Assembly (NCBI RefSeq): GCF_007751035.1
Contig: NZ_CP036433.1
Location: forward strand, 6,491,001-6,555,000
Reading direction: 5' to 3'
Source of the DNA: Lignipirellula cremea
GTDB lineage: Bacteria; Planctomycetota; Planctomycetia; Pirellulales; Pirellulaceae
DNA length: 64,000 nucleotides
Below, piece by piece: positions 1 to 11,777 of the stretch; the first letter of the stretch is position 1, and every line of letters begins with the position of its first letter. A program made the position numbers and the translations under genes. Under the pieces are notes generated by a model. That model saw only the letters and a list, made by a program, of their open reading frames with translations. It was not told the DNA's origin and searched no databases.

Positions 1-3000
1 ACGGCATGATCAACGAAGAGGAAACCGGCTTCGCCGCCCTCACCGAGAAATACCAAAGGGCGTCGGTCCACCGGAACCAGCTGGCCGACTATGTGGCGAC
101 GCTGCGAAAAGACGCCGTCGAAGTGGAAATGCGTCTGGCCAAAAGCCAGTCCGACCTGGATCAGCTGCAGAAGGCGTACGCACAGCAGCAGTCGACCTAC
201 TTCTCCAGCGGCTACCCGCTGCTGGGCAAGAAGATTCTGGAACTGCCGATTCTCGATGCGTTCAACTCGCCGCTCAAAATCGAGAATCTGTGGAACGAAG
301 AGCTGACGATCGACTACAACTTCAGTCGCGTCCGCCGCTTTGATCGCTGCACGACTTGCCATCAAATGATGGACAAAACCATGCCGGGCTCGGCCGTTGA
401 CGCCGCCTACCCTGAGCAGAAACTCATTACGTTCATTGTCCCGACGCCGCAAACGCCGGAAGAAATGGGCGAGGTGCCCGACGCCGCCAGCGAGCAGATG
501 GAACAGCGCGTGCTGGAAGTTTACGGTCTGAAACTGGCCGCTCCCGGCGAGGGTCTCATTGAATCCGATGCGGTGACGCTCAGCTTTGTGTCGTCCAATT
601 CCCGCGCGGCCCGCGCCTTCAAGGCGCCCACCGGCAAGGAACTGGAAGGTCTGCCCGGTACGGAAGTCGTCGCCCTGGCCGCCACGGACTGGATGAGCCA
701 GCCGAACGACGGCGTCGCCAATGGCCTGCTGCCGGGCGATGTCATCTATGAAATTAACGGTGACTACGTCCAGTCCCGCGAAGAAGCAATGCGGTTCATG
801 ATGAACCCGGTCGACATGGCCGATGAACGCGGCAAACAGTTGCGCGTCACCGTTCGCCGCGGCCTGCCGGAACCGTTCGCTTCGCACCCGCGACTTGACC
901 TGTTCCTGGGTTCGCTCAGCCCGCACCCCATGTCGGTCTACGGATGTACCTCGTGCCATGAAGGGCAGGGCAGTGCGACCTCTTTCGAATGGGCCTCGCA
1001 CACGCCGAACAGCCCCAAGCAGGCGGCCGAATGGTCCCGCGAACTGGGCTGGTTTGACAATCATCACTGGATCTATCCGATGTATCCGGAGCGGTTCCAG
1101 CAGTCCTCCTGCCTGAAGTGCCATCACGATGTGACCGAGCTCCAGGCCAGCGAACGCTTCCCCGATCCCCCGGCGCCGAAAGTCGTGCACGGTCACGACG
1201 TGATCCAGAAATTCGGCTGCTTTGGCTGCCATGAAATCAATGGTTACGACGGCAACAAACGGATCGGTCCCGACATGCGGCTGGAGCCGAATGTGTTCGC
1301 CGCCGCCCAGGAATTTGTCGCGGCGCCAAACTTCAATCTGCTCAGCGAAGAAGAGCAGCTGAATGTGGAAACGCTGATTCACCACCCCGAAGACGACAGC
1401 GCCCGCCGCCAGGTCTTCAAGTTGTTGACCCAGGAAGGGAAGGCGGCCGTCGACGACGACCCGGCCACCGAACCGCGTTTGACTCCCAATACGATCGACC
1501 TGGCTTCGATCTTCAAGGATTCGGATACGCCCGGCACGCTTCGCCGCGTGGGACCCAGCTTGCGCTTCGTCCGCGAGAAACTGGGCGCCTCCTTCCTGTT
1601 TGACTGGATTCGCCAGCCTTCGAACTTCCGGCCCACTACCCGCATGCCGCAGTTCTTTGGACTGACAAAGCACCTGCACGGCGAGGAAGAGATCGAGACC
1701 ACCGAGAATTACGAACAGGTCGAGATCCTCGGCGCCGTGGCGTACCTGCTGCACTCGAGCCAGAAGTTCGAACCACTGCAGCCGCCGGCGATCGAAGGCG
1801 ATAACCGGGACGAAACCGTTCGGCTGGAGAACGGCAAATGGCTGTTCCAGTCCCGCGGCTGCCTCGCCTGCCATTCGCACGAAGAATTTCCGGATGCGAA
1901 CATTTTCCGTCCGGCCGATCAAATCCAGCAAGGTCCCGACCTGTCGCACCTGGCGGAAAAATTCGCCGCACGCGGCAAGGACGATGTCACCGCCAAAGGC
2001 AAAAGCTGGCTCTACAGCTGGATCAAACGCCCCACCCACTACCACGTACGGACGGTCATGCCTGACCTGTTCCTGGATCCGTACAAGGATGCCGAAGGCG
2101 TTACCATCGACCCGACCTCGGACATCGTCGACTTCCTGCTGCACGCGGATGGGGACAGCTCGCACTATCACCCCGTTGCTCCGCCGGCCGAGTTCGACGC
2201 CGCGGGCAACCTGACCTCGATCCAGCCCGCCACGGCCAAAACGCTCGAAGAGCTGACCCTGGTAAACCTGCTGGACGCTTATTTTGAGACCCAGGCCAAA
2301 GACTACGCCAGCCACGGCATCCCCGCCGCGAAAGCAGTCGGCATGAAGGGCGCCGAAGTCGAATTGATCGTGGCCGAAGGGGAAGAATTGACCCCCGCCC
2401 AGATGCGGGAACGGAAACTGCTGTACATCGGCCGCAAAACGATCGGCAAGTACGGCTGCTATGCGTGCCACGATATCCCCGGTTTCGAAGGCGCCAAGCC
2501 GATCGGCACCGGCCTGGCCGACTGGGGCCGCAAGAACACCTCGCAGATTGCGTTTGAACATATCGCCCAGTACCTGGAACATGGCCACGGCCACGGCGCA
2601 GGACATGGCGCCGCGGCGCACGGAGAAACGTCCCACCAGGGCGACGAGAAAGAAGAAGCCGCCACCGCGCCCAAGATGGCGAATCATGTAGAAAAGCGAT
2701 CCGGCCATGCCGCCGAAGAAGACGACCCGCTGCCCGGCTTCTATGAAGAGTCGCTCCTGGGCGGGCACCGCATCGGCTTCCTGTACCAGAAGCTGCGGGA
2801 GCCGCGCAGCTATGACTATCACAAGGTTGGCAACAAAAAGTACAACGAACGCCTCCGCATGCCGCAGTTCCCCTTTAACCAGGAAGAACGGGAAGCGGTG
2901 ATCACCTTTGTCGCCGGTCTGGTGGCCGATCCGCCGACCTCGACCTTTGTGTACACTCCGCAACCTCGCGAGAAAGCGATCCAGGAAGGGGAGCGGGTCA

Positions 3001-4511
3001 TTGAAAAATTCAACTGCACCGGCTGCCATGTCATGGACCTGGAACAATGGAAGATCAGCTATCCGCCCGGTTCCTTTGCGGACACCGGCAGCGAGCCGAC
3101 TTACCCCTTCCTGACGCCTACGGTTCCCGATGGGGAACTGGCCGCCTCGGAAAAGGAGAACCGGCGGGGCCGCGTGACCTCCGTGCTTAAAGGGCTCCTG
3201 TCCCTCAACGACAATACGGGCCTGCCCGACGTGTACGACAGTGCTCTTGATGCGGTCAGCACACGGCCCGGCAGCGAAGAACGCTACGTTCCGTATTCAC
3301 TCCAGTACCGTCTGTCCCTGTTTGAACCGGCGGCCATCGACGGCTCGGTTCGTCCGGCCGCCACGGCGCTCACGATTCCCGAGCAGATGGTTGACGCCCG
3401 CTATGCGGCCCATGGCGGCATGCTGGCCCGTTACCTGTCGGCCCATGTTCGCGATCATGTGGCGAATGTCAAAGGTTCGCAGGCCTGGGAACGCGTCCCG
3501 CCGCCGCTGATGGGCGAAGGGAAGAAAGTGCAGACGGAATGGCTGCACGACTTCCTGCTGGCTCCGTATCCGATCCGCCCCCTGGTGGTGCTGCGGATGC
3601 CCAAATTCAACATGAGCTCCGACGAAGCCTCCATCCTGGTGAATTATTTCGCCGCCAAGGACAACGTCGATTACCCCTACGAGTACTCGCCGCGACAATC
3701 GGCCAACCACCTGGCGACCGCGGAAGAGATTTACCAGAAACGACTGGCCGAACTCGAGGTGCCGGACGCCGCCGCCAACACGCGTCTGGCGGATGGGCTG
3801 AAGATTGTGACAAACGTCTGCGTACAGTGCCACATTGTCGCTGACTTTGTTCCGCCCGACGCCAAGGGCCCGAATCTGGCAGACGTTTACAAACGCATGC
3901 GGCCGAAATACGTTCTCGACTGGGTCGCCAATCCGGCCCGGATCCTGCCGTACACCAGCATGCCGGTCAACATTCCTTACGACCCGGCCAAGGAGTTCAA
4001 CGGCGGCGTCAAACAGGAGTTCTATCACGGCACTTCGACCGAGCAGCTGGAAGGCCTCGTCGATCTGCTGATGAACTTCGACGCTTACACGCAGAATCAG
4101 GTCGAGATCACACCGCTCGTACCGAAGAAGCTGCCCGACAGCCCGGCTCCCGCCAGCGGCGACAGTCCAGCCGCGGGGACGGAAACGCCAGAACCGGCTG
4201 CGGAAACTCCCGCACCGGCCGATCCGGAGAAACCGGCAGCCCCGGCGGATGATGACGCCAAACCGGCTGAAGACAAACCGGCTGACGACAAACCGGCTGA
4301 CGACAAACCGGCTGATGACAAACCGGCTGATGACAAACCAGCTGACGCCAAACCGGCAGCTGAAAAGCCGGCTGATGACAAACCGGCAGCGACAACCGAT
4401 GAGGATTCGCCCAAACCGGCCAGTCCGGCAACGCCGGCTGGGGAAAAGCCGGCTGCAGAGCCGCCAGCCGAACCGGCCACTGCGGGGGCGGGGGAGACAG
4501 AAACTCCCTGA
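1..4511 (+). CDS. Octahaem c-type cytochrome with PDZ domain (5' end outside window)
   Basis: The frame is open to the left edge, so the true start and any signal or anchor segment lie upstream; the first in-window ATG is at 6 (residue numbers count from it). Eight CxxCH haem motifs are visible at about residues 115, 314, 369, 405, 619, 818, 1004 and 1272. Residues 10-65 look like a coiled coil, about 195-290 resemble a PDZ domain (GLLPGDVIYEING), about 860-880 are His/Gly-rich, and the C-terminal ~110 residues are Pro/Ala/Asp/Lys repeats. It should be a periplasmic multihaem electron carrier. It heads the oxidase cluster, so a role in feeding electrons to the oxidase is an inference from position. 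The haems and reading frame are certain; the partner is not. Confidence 0.9.
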   Translation, partial: GMINEEETGFAALTEKYQRASVHRNQLADYVATLRKDAVEVEMRLAKSQSDLDQLQKAYAQQQSTYFSSGYPLLGKKILELPILDAFNSPLKIENLWNEELTIDYNFSRVRRFDRCTTCHQMMDKTMPGSAVDAAYPEQKLITFIVPTPQTPEEMGEVPDAASEQMEQRVLEVYGLKLAAPGEGLIESDAVTLSFVSSNSRAARAFKAPTGKELEGLPGTEVVALAATDWMSQPNDGVANGLLPGDVIYEINGDYVQSREEAMRFMMNPVDMADERGKQLRVTVRRGLPEPFASHPRLDLFLGSLSPHPMSVYGCTSCHEGQGSATSFEWASHTPNSPKQAAEWSRELGWFDNHHWIYPMYPERFQQSSCLKCHHDVTELQASERFPDPPAPKVVHGHDVIQKFGCFGCHEINGYDGNKRIGPDMRLEPNVFAAAQEFVAAPNFNLLSEEEQLNVETLIHHPEDDSARRQVFKLLTQEGKAAVDDDPATEPRLTPNTIDLASIFKDSDTPGTLRRVGPSLRFVREKLGASFLFDWIRQPSNFRPTTRMPQFFGLTKHLHGEEEIETTENYEQVEILGAVAYLLHSSQKFEPLQPPAIEGDNRDETVRLENGKWLFQSRGCLACHSHEEFPDANIFRPADQIQQGPDLSHLAEKFAARGKDDVTAKGKSWLYSWIKRPTHYHVRTVMPDLFLDPYKDAEGVTIDPTSDIVDFLLHADGDSSHYHPVAPPAEFDAAGNLTSIQPATAKTLEELTLVNLLDAYFETQAKDYASHGIPAAKAVGMKGAEVELIVAEGEELTPAQMRERKLLYIGRKTIGKYGCYACHDIPGFEGAKPIGTGLADWGRKNTSQIAFEHIAQYLEHGHGHGAGHGAAAHGETSHQGDEKEEAATAPKMANHVEKRSGHAAEEDDPLPGFYEESLLGGHRIGFLYQKLREPRSYDYHKVGNKKYNERLRMPQFPFNQEEREAVITFVAGLVADPPTSTFVYTPQPREKAIQEGERVIEKFNCTGCHVMDLEQWKISYPPGSFADTGSEPTYPFLTPTVPDGELAASEKENRRGRVTSVLKGLLSLNDNTGLPDVYDSALDAVSTRPGSEERYVPYSLQYRLSLFEPAAIDGSVRPAATALTIPEQMVDARYAAHGGMLARYLSAHVRDHVANVKGSQAWERVPPPLMGEGKKVQTEWLHDFLLAPYPIRPLVVLRMPKFNMSSDEASILVNYFAAKDNVDYPYEYSPRQSANHLATAEEIYQKRLAELEVPDAAANTRLADGLKIVTNVCVQCHIVADFVPPDAKGPNLADVYKRMRPKYVLDWVANPARILPYTSMPVNIPYDPAKEFNGGVKQEFYHGTSTEQLEGLVDLLMNFDAYTQNQVEITPLVPKKLPDSPAPASGDSPAAGTETPEPAAETPAPADPEKPAAPADDDAKPAEDKPADDKPADDKPADDKPADDKPADAKPAAEKPADDKPAATTDEDSPKPASPATPAGEKPAAEPPAEPATAGAGETETP
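4257..4389 (+). repeat. 15-bp coding tandem repeats (DKPAD units)
   Basis: About nine degenerate copies of a 15-base unit encode DKPAD-type pentapeptides at the C-terminus of the octahaem cytochrome. The copies differ mainly at third codon positions, as expected for a length-variable, disordered extracytoplasmic tail. Confidence 0.85.
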
Positions 4512-4705
4512 TTGAGTCAAAGGTTATCGGCTTCAAGTGGTGTAAAATCGGGGAAGTGCGTATAAAATAGGGACCCTTCACTTTATTGCGGCAGTCAGCT
4601 CACGCTGGCCGCCGAGTCCCACCCCGATTTGCCCCCGTCGGGCAAACTAACTAATCGATGGCGCCGCCTGCCTGGCAAACGGCGTCTAGATGAGGAGAAT
4701 AGAAA

Positions 4706-5488
4706 ATGCGTTTAACGCTCACTGTTTTAGCACTCGCCGGCGGCCTGCTGCTGCCCGCTGCTTCGGCCGACGCCCAATGGGGAAATCTCAAAGGCAAGTT
4801 TGTCGTCCAAGGCGCCGTCCCCGCCCCGGCTGCGGTTGACGTCAACAAAGACGTCGCCGTTTGCGCCAAAACTCCGCTGGTGAACGAAGATCTTGTCGTT
4901 TCGTCCGATGGCGAACTGGCGAATGTGGTTATCTGGCTGTATCCAGGCGCCGGGGCTGAACCGCCGAAGTCGCACATTTCGTATCGTATTTCGACCCGCA
5001 AGCCGGTGGTGTTCGACAACCTGAATTGCCGTTTCGAACCGCATATCGTGGTCGCCCATACGGGGCAGCCGGTTGAACTGAAGAACAGCGATCCGGTGCA
5101 GCACAACACCAAGATCAACTTCTTCGCCAACAACCCGATCAACCCGCTGCTGCCCGCCAGCAGCAAAACCACCCAGAAGTTTGATCAGCCGGAGCGGCTT
5201 CCCGCCGGCGCCAGCTGTTCAATCCACCCTTGGATGGTGGGCTGGGTGTTTGTGCTGGATCACCCCTACGCCACCGTGTCGGCCAAGAATGGCGAATTTG
5301 AAATCAAGAACCTGCCCGTCGGCACCTGGAATTTCCGTGTCTGGCAGGAACGCTGTGGCTACGTCCGCGAAGTCATCATCGACGGGAAAGAGACGGAATG
5401 GTCCAAAGGCGTCGTGCAGATCAAAATCGACGCCGGCGACAACGACCTGGGCACGATTGCTGTGCCTGCGACATTGTTCGCTAATTAG
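4706..5488 (+). CDS. Secreted cupredoxin-like protein
   Basis: A 260-residue protein with a clear signal peptide (residues 1-23, ending ASADAQ) and a good ribosome site (gaggag) before the ATG. The ligand pattern is that of a type I copper site: H133 in VQHNTK, then C171-x2-H174-x2-M177 (CSIHPWM). Methylamine-utilisation/plastocyanin-like proteins of this size use such motifs. After the copper motif a C-terminal segment (about 190-235) looks like a carboxypeptidase-regulatory-like beta sandwich (FEIKNLPVGTWNFRVW). It lies between the multihaem cytochrome and a second, related cupredoxin, so it may shuttle electrons to the oxidase. Copper binding is inferred from the motif only. Confidence 0.85.
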   Translation: MRLTLTVLALAGGLLLPAASADAQWGNLKGKFVVQGAVPAPAAVDVNKDVAVCAKTPLVNEDLVVSSDGELANVVIWLYPGAGAEPPKSHISYRISTRKPVVFDNLNCRFEPHIVVAHTGQPVELKNSDPVQHNTKINFFANNPINPLLPASSKTTQKFDQPERLPAGASCSIHPWMVGWVFVLDHPYATVSAKNGEFEIKNLPVGTWNFRVWQERCGYVREVIIDGKETEWSKGVVQIKIDAGDNDLGTIAVPATLFAN

Positions 5489-5618
5489 AGTTCGGTGCTA
5501 AAGAGAGTTTGACGTTAAAACAAAGGCGTTCGCCTGGATCGTATCCAGCGACGCCTGCCCTGAAGTTTTCCGGCCCGAGCAGGAAGACTGCGACCCGCTG
5601 CGGGTCGAGGACCCAGCC

Positions 5619-6554
5619 ATGAAGAATCCCATGTCCCGTCGAATCAGCCTTCACTTGTCGCTCTCCACGCTTTACCTCACGGCCCTGGCCGGTGCGGCGG
5701 TGCTGTTGTGGAGCGGTTGCCCGCGCACGCTGAGCTACAACGATCCCTTGCCCAATGCCAAGGTCGCGGAAACCATCCGCAAGTCGATCGACCAGGCCGG
5801 CAGCGGCGGTGGAGCCGCGGCGGGCCCCCAACCCCAAGGCTGGGCGACGATCCGCGGCGTGATCACCGTCAATGGCGCCACCCCCAGCCCGGCTCCTTTG
5901 GAAACCAAAACCTCGGACCCCTGCGGCGTGGTGCTGGACACCAGCCTGCTGGTGAATCCGGAGAATAACGGGCTGGCCTATGTGGTCGTGTTTCTTAACG
6001 ACGGCCTGATGGAGAACGACCTGGAAGCGGCCGCGCCGAAGTGGGTGCATCCCAGCTATCGGCTGACAGAAGAAACACGTTTCCATAATTTTGACCAGAA
6101 GAACTGCATCTTCCTGGATCGCGCCGCCGCCGTGCGAAGCGACCAGGAGTTACGGATCCTGAACAGCGATGGCTTTGCCCACAACACTTCGATTAAAGAC
6201 CGCTTTAATCGTACGATGCCGGCGAACTCGGAATTCAACTGGGGACCCAACGGCGAGTCACGCGACCCCGTGCCGGTATCCTGCGCGATCCATCCCTGGA
6301 TGAGCTCGCACCTGCTGATCCGCGACAATCCGTACTTTGCGGTCACCGATGCGAACGGGCGATTTGAAATCAAAAACGTTCCTTCCGATGTGGAACTTGA
6401 GTTCCGCGTCTGGCACGAACGCACCGGCTATGTGCCGGATGCAACCGTCAACGGCCAGGCCGAATCCTGGTCCAAGGGGAAATTCTCCCGGACCTTCACC
6501 GATGGCGAGGAACTTGAGATGAATGTTGTGCTGAATAATTCGCTCTTTCAATAG
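5619..6554 (+). CDS. Cupredoxin-like lipoprotein, paralogue of upstream gene
   Basis: A 311-residue paralogue of the upstream cupredoxin. The N-terminus has a hydrophobic stretch ending LLWSGC, which could serve as a lipobox, so a membrane-anchored lipoprotein is likely. Candidate copper ligands are H188 (FAHNTSI) and C222-x2-H225-x2-M228 (CAIHPWM). The last ~80 residues repeat the FEIKNVP...EFRVWHERTGY pattern of its neighbour. A Gly/Ala-rich linker follows the anchor at about residues 63-75. Two tandem cupredoxins, one soluble and one anchored, suggest a relay between cytochromes and the CuA site of the oxidase; that is an inference from gene order. Confidence 0.83.
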   Translation: MKNPMSRRISLHLSLSTLYLTALAGAAVLLWSGCPRTLSYNDPLPNAKVAETIRKSIDQAGSGGGAAAGPQPQGWATIRGVITVNGATPSPAPLETKTSDPCGVVLDTSLLVNPENNGLAYVVVFLNDGLMENDLEAAAPKWVHPSYRLTEETRFHNFDQKNCIFLDRAAAVRSDQELRILNSDGFAHNTSIKDRFNRTMPANSEFNWGPNGESRDPVPVSCAIHPWMSSHLLIRDNPYFAVTDANGRFEIKNVPSDVELEFRVWHERTGYVPDATVNGQAESWSKGKFSRTFTDGEELEMNVVLNNSLFQ

Positions 6555-6627
6555 GTAACCGCTCATACGAGCGTCTCACAAAACTGATCAAAACAGACTG
6601 ATCAAGGCTAACTGAGTTGGTGAACGG

Positions 6628-7941
6628 ATGATGGCCCCCAGAATGGTCGAATCACGATACAATTTCGCGACCCGCTTGAACGCCCGGCGATTGCTGCTGG
6701 CGCTGGCGGTCGCGACCTTCGTCGGCGGGATGGCCGGTTGCGGCCCCACCGAGGCGCGCTTCCGCCTGAACACCGTGTACATGCACGCCCAGGAACGGAA
6801 GATTAACGCCGACCTGGATGAACAGCGCGAACAAGAAGTCGCCAATGTGTTGAGCGGGTTGTTCGGCACGCCCGACGCTCCCAACTTGCCGGAACTGGCA
6901 GGCAACCCGTTCGCTGGCATTGTGGAGCTGGGGAAGCTCCAGATGGCTGCGGGCCCTGTTGGCCGCGATCCAGAAACGCAGCGTCCGCGCGGCCTGTACC
7001 GTGAGCATTGCGCCCACTGTCACGGCGTCACCGGGAACGGGCTCGGCCCGACCGCGTCCTTCTTGAATCCCTACCCGCGGGACTTCCGCCGGGGAACGTT
7101 CAAGTTCAAGTCGACCAAAGAAGGGGATCGCCCGTCCCGCGAAGACTTACATAAAACACTGTATGATGGCATCGCAGGAACGGCCATGCCCTCGTTCAAG
7201 CTACTAAAAAGGGACGAACTCGACGCCCTGGCCGACTACGTCCGTTACCTGAGCATTCGCGGCCAGACGGAGCGGGCCTTGTGGGAAGAAATTGGCGCCC
7301 TTGACGAAGATCAGCGACTGCTGGATCCGTCGCTGGCCGACAGCACCGACCCTGCCAAACAGGCCGAGTACGCCAAACAGCTTTCCACCATTCGGAAGAT
7401 GGTAACCGGTATCGCCGAAGGCTGGCAGATTGCGGGCGAGCAGGTGGTGGAGATTCCGCCGCGTGCGACCGGCGAGCTGACAGGCCCCGCCCTGGAAGAA
7501 TCGATTGCCCGCGGCCGCGAGCTGTTCAATGGTACGACAGCCGCCTGTTCGACGTGCCACGGCGTACTGGCGGTGGGCGACGGCAGGGCCGATCTGTACG
7601 ACAAATGGACGGAAGAACTGGAGCCAGCCAACCCCGACGCAGTCGCCGAGTATGAAGCCCTGGGGGCCTTGCCGCCGCGGGTGATCAAACCGCGTAACCT
7701 GCGATCCGGCGTCTACCGCGGCGGTCGCCGTCCGATCGATCTTTACTGGCGGATCCACAACGGCATTGAAGGATCGGGCATGCCGGCGGCCTCGATGAAG
7801 CCGCCGGGAGCTGCCGCCGACGCCAAGGGGCTAAGCGAAGAAGACCTGTGGAGTATTATCGACTATGTCCGGTCGCTGCCCTACGAATCGATGAGCCAGC
7901 CGCCGCAACAAGAAGAGAACAAGCGAGCCCGCGCGTCGTAA
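6628..7941 (+). CDS. Dihaem cytochrome c lipoprotein
   Basis: A 437-residue protein with an N-terminal hydrophobic segment ending in a likely lipobox cysteine (GGMAGC). Two cytochrome c domains follow: haem motif CAHCH at residue 128 with a candidate axial Met in GTAMPSF, and CSTCH at residue 307 with a candidate Met in GSGMPAAS. Both resemble small class I domains of oxidase-linked cytochromes. The gene sits directly before subunit II of the oxidase, which itself lacks a fused haem domain, so this is a plausible immediate electron donor to CuA. Three ATGs are in frame at 6628, 6631 and 6643; the first is used here and the choice is not certain. Confidence 0.9.
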   Translation: MMAPRMVESRYNFATRLNARRLLLALAVATFVGGMAGCGPTEARFRLNTVYMHAQERKINADLDEQREQEVANVLSGLFGTPDAPNLPELAGNPFAGIVELGKLQMAAGPVGRDPETQRPRGLYREHCAHCHGVTGNGLGPTASFLNPYPRDFRRGTFKFKSTKEGDRPSREDLHKTLYDGIAGTAMPSFKLLKRDELDALADYVRYLSIRGQTERALWEEIGALDEDQRLLDPSLADSTDPAKQAEYAKQLSTIRKMVTGIAEGWQIAGEQVVEIPPRATGELTGPALEESIARGRELFNGTTAACSTCHGVLAVGDGRADLYDKWTEELEPANPDAVAEYEALGALPPRVIKPRNLRSGVYRGGRRPIDLYWRIHNGIEGSGMPAASMKPPGAAADAKGLSEEDLWSIIDYVRSLPYESMSQPPQQEENKRARAS

Positions 7942-8005
7942 TCAAAGACGCCCAACAGCCAGGCGATTCTGCCGGCTGTCGCGCGAGCCTTAGCGGAGAG
8001 AAATT

Positions 8006-8824
8006 GTGAGTGGTACGAGATGGTGGACAATCCCGTTTTTGCTGGTTCCCATTCTGGGGGTCGCCGTTTTCGTTATGGCGATTGCCGATATTTGGCCCTT
8101 TGAACGGCACTGGCTGCCGCTGAATATCAACGAGAACGGCCGGGTCATTGACAGCCTGTTCATGTTTATCCTGGTGCTGACTGGCATCATTTTCATCGGC
8201 ACCAGCATGGCGTTGTTCTGGGTGCTGTGGCGTTACGACGCCGCCAGGAATGCGGATCCGGTGCAGTTCACCCATGGCAGCCACACGCTGGAAGTGGTGT
8301 GGTCAATTCTGCCGGCGGCGGTGCTGCTGTTTATCGCCATTTACCAGATGAACGCCTGGGCCGACGCGAAACTGCGTCGCCCAACGGAAATGCTCAACGG
8401 GGAAGAAGCCCCCCAGCGGCCGTTGGCGCTGGTGACCGGTCGCCAGTTTGAGTGGCGGATCACCTACGCTGGAGCCGACGGCGAAATTGGCACCGAAGAC
8501 GATCTGTTCACCGTGAACGATCTGCATGTGCCGCTCGACGAAGAAGTGGTGCTCCAGATCGAAAGCGAAGATGTGCTGCACAGCTTCTTCCTGCCCAACA
8601 TGCGGACCAAACAGGACGTTGTTCCCGGCATGCGTCAGTTCACCTGGTTCAAAGCGAATCGGTCGGGCGTGTACGACATTGTCTGTGCGGAACTCTGCGG
8701 CTGGGGTCATTACAAAATGCGTGGCCGACTGACGGTTGAGCCTCGCGAGAAATTTGATATCTGGATGGCGGATGCCCTGCAGGAGCAGAATCGCTCCTCG
8801 TTCGTCAAGCCTGAAGAAGAATAA
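8006..8824 (+). CDS. coxB: Cytochrome c oxidase subunit II
   Basis: The CuA-bearing subunit that receives electrons from cytochrome c. The start is GTG, placed six bases after a ggagag ribosome site. Hydrophobic segments lie at about residues 5-30, 48-75 and 95-118. The C-terminal cupredoxin domain has the full CuA ligand set: H192 (VLHSFF), then C227, C231, H235 and M238 (CAELCGWGHYKM). At 272 residues it is a normal length, with no fused cytochrome c domain. It is followed 16 bases later by subunit I. Confidence 0.96.
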   Translation: MSGTRWWTIPFLLVPILGVAVFVMAIADIWPFERHWLPLNINENGRVIDSLFMFILVLTGIIFIGTSMALFWVLWRYDAARNADPVQFTHGSHTLEVVWSILPAAVLLFIAIYQMNAWADAKLRRPTEMLNGEEAPQRPLALVTGRQFEWRITYAGADGEIGTEDDLFTVNDLHVPLDEEVVLQIESEDVLHSFFLPNMRTKQDVVPGMRQFTWFKANRSGVYDIVCAELCGWGHYKMRGRLTVEPREKFDIWMADALQEQNRSSFVKPEEE

Positions 8825-8840
8825 AACAAAGGAGCCAGCC

Positions 8841-10646
<1,806 letters not shown>

Positions 10647-10662
10647 TGTGCCGGGCGTGTCG

Positions 10663-10747
10663 CGGGAGCCTTGCTCCCGGCGTACGTGCCGTTTTGTTGA
10701 CCTTTTAACAACCGTTCCCTGAGAAGCTCCTTTTGACCAGGAACGGT
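10663..10747 (+). terminator. Two hairpins between coxA and ctaA
   Basis: A 6-bp perfect hairpin (10663-10679) and an 8-bp inverted repeat with a 21-base loop (10711-10718 with 10740-10747) fill the 147-base gap. Neither is followed by a clear T-run, so they may be processing or attenuation elements rather than a true terminator. Confidence 0.35.
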
Positions 10748-10793
10748 CGCCGCCCGATCTCCTTTTGAGAATCCTTGAGCTCCCCAGTTCCCT

Positions 10794-11777
10794 GTGACCA
10801 ACTCCGCCCCTCAACTTGAAAACCGCTGGCCCTGCCGGATTGCCGTGGTGTTGACGTGCGCGGTGTTCCCGCTGATCTGTATCGGCTCTTTGGTGACCAC
10901 CACCGAGTCGGGCATGGCGGTTCCGGACTGGCCCGGGACGTACGGCTACAACCTGTTTTTGTATCCGCTGGCGACCTGGTTCAATGGTCCCTGGGACATT
11001 TTTGTCGAGCATGGCCATCGCCTGTTCGCTTCGCTGGTCGGGCTGATTACGATCGCTTTGCTGGTTTCGACCTGGGTTTGCCAATGCAACTCCACGGTGA
11101 AAACCGCCGCCGCCGGGGCGCTGCTGCTGGTGCTGTTCCAGGGAGCGCTGGGCGGGGCCCGGGTGCTGCTGGATGCTCGGCTGCTGGCCATTCTGCACGC
11201 CAGCACCGCGCCGGTCTTTTTCGCCTACTGCGCCTGTCTGGCCGTACTCACCTCGAAGTGGTGGGCGCAGGCAACTCCGGCCGCGGGTGGTAATGGTTTC
11301 AAGCGATTTTCCTTGCTGACGCTGGTGCTGGGCTATTTTCAGCTGGTGCTGGGGGCAAATCTTCGCCATCTGGGACAGGATAGCCCCTTCCGGGCGCTGG
11401 TCTTTTTTCACGTCCTCATGGCGCTGGTGCTGCTGGTGCATGCTTTTATTCTGGCGATGACTGCAGGGATGCAACATGCCGATCGCCCCTGGGCGGTCTG
11501 GTCGTCGCTGCTTCTGGTGGGTCTGATCACGGTGCAGATCGGCCTGGGAGCGGGCGCCTTTTTCCTGAATTATTCCTTGCCCTCGCTTGAGCAGTCGATT
11601 CCTGCGGCCGCCGGTTATACGATCGAAGCCAACGGAGATATGCAAATGAGCGTCGTCACGTTGCACGTGGCGACCGGTTCCCTGATCGTCGCCTGGTCGG
11701 CGGTCATTGCACTCCGTGCGTGGCGGTTGTTTCGAGCTGAGAATGCCTCTACTCTCGCCCCGGGAGTCGCTTCATGA
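10794..11777 (+). CDS. ctaA: Haem A synthase (CtaA/COX15 family)
   Basis: A 327-residue membrane protein that oxidises haem O to haem A, the cofactor of the neighbouring oxidase. It has about eight hydrophobic helices. The N-terminal motif TTTESGMAVPDWPGT and the EHGHRLFAS segment, with its conserved Glu-His and His, are typical of the family; further histidines occur in the second half (FFHVLMALVLLVHAF, TLHVATGS). The start is GTG at 10794 and no strong ribosome site is visible. The stop overlaps the ATG of ctaB by four bases, indicating translational coupling. Confidence 0.93.
   Translation: MTNSAPQLENRWPCRIAVVLTCAVFPLICIGSLVTTTESGMAVPDWPGTYGYNLFLYPLATWFNGPWDIFVEHGHRLFASLVGLITIALLVSTWVCQCNSTVKTAAAGALLLVLFQGALGGARVLLDARLLAILHASTAPVFFAYCACLAVLTSKWWAQATPAAGGNGFKRFSLLTLVLGYFQLVLGANLRHLGQDSPFRALVFFHVLMALVLLVHAFILAMTAGMQHADRPWAVWSSLLLVGLITVQIGLGAGAFFLNYSLPSLEQSIPAAAGYTIEANGDMQMSVVTLHVATGSLIVAWSAVIALRAWRLFRAENASTLAPGVAS

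Noticed and set aside
3297-4520. A 407-codon minus-strand frame
   Set aside because: It is antisense to the multihaem cytochrome and produced by the repeat region at its end.
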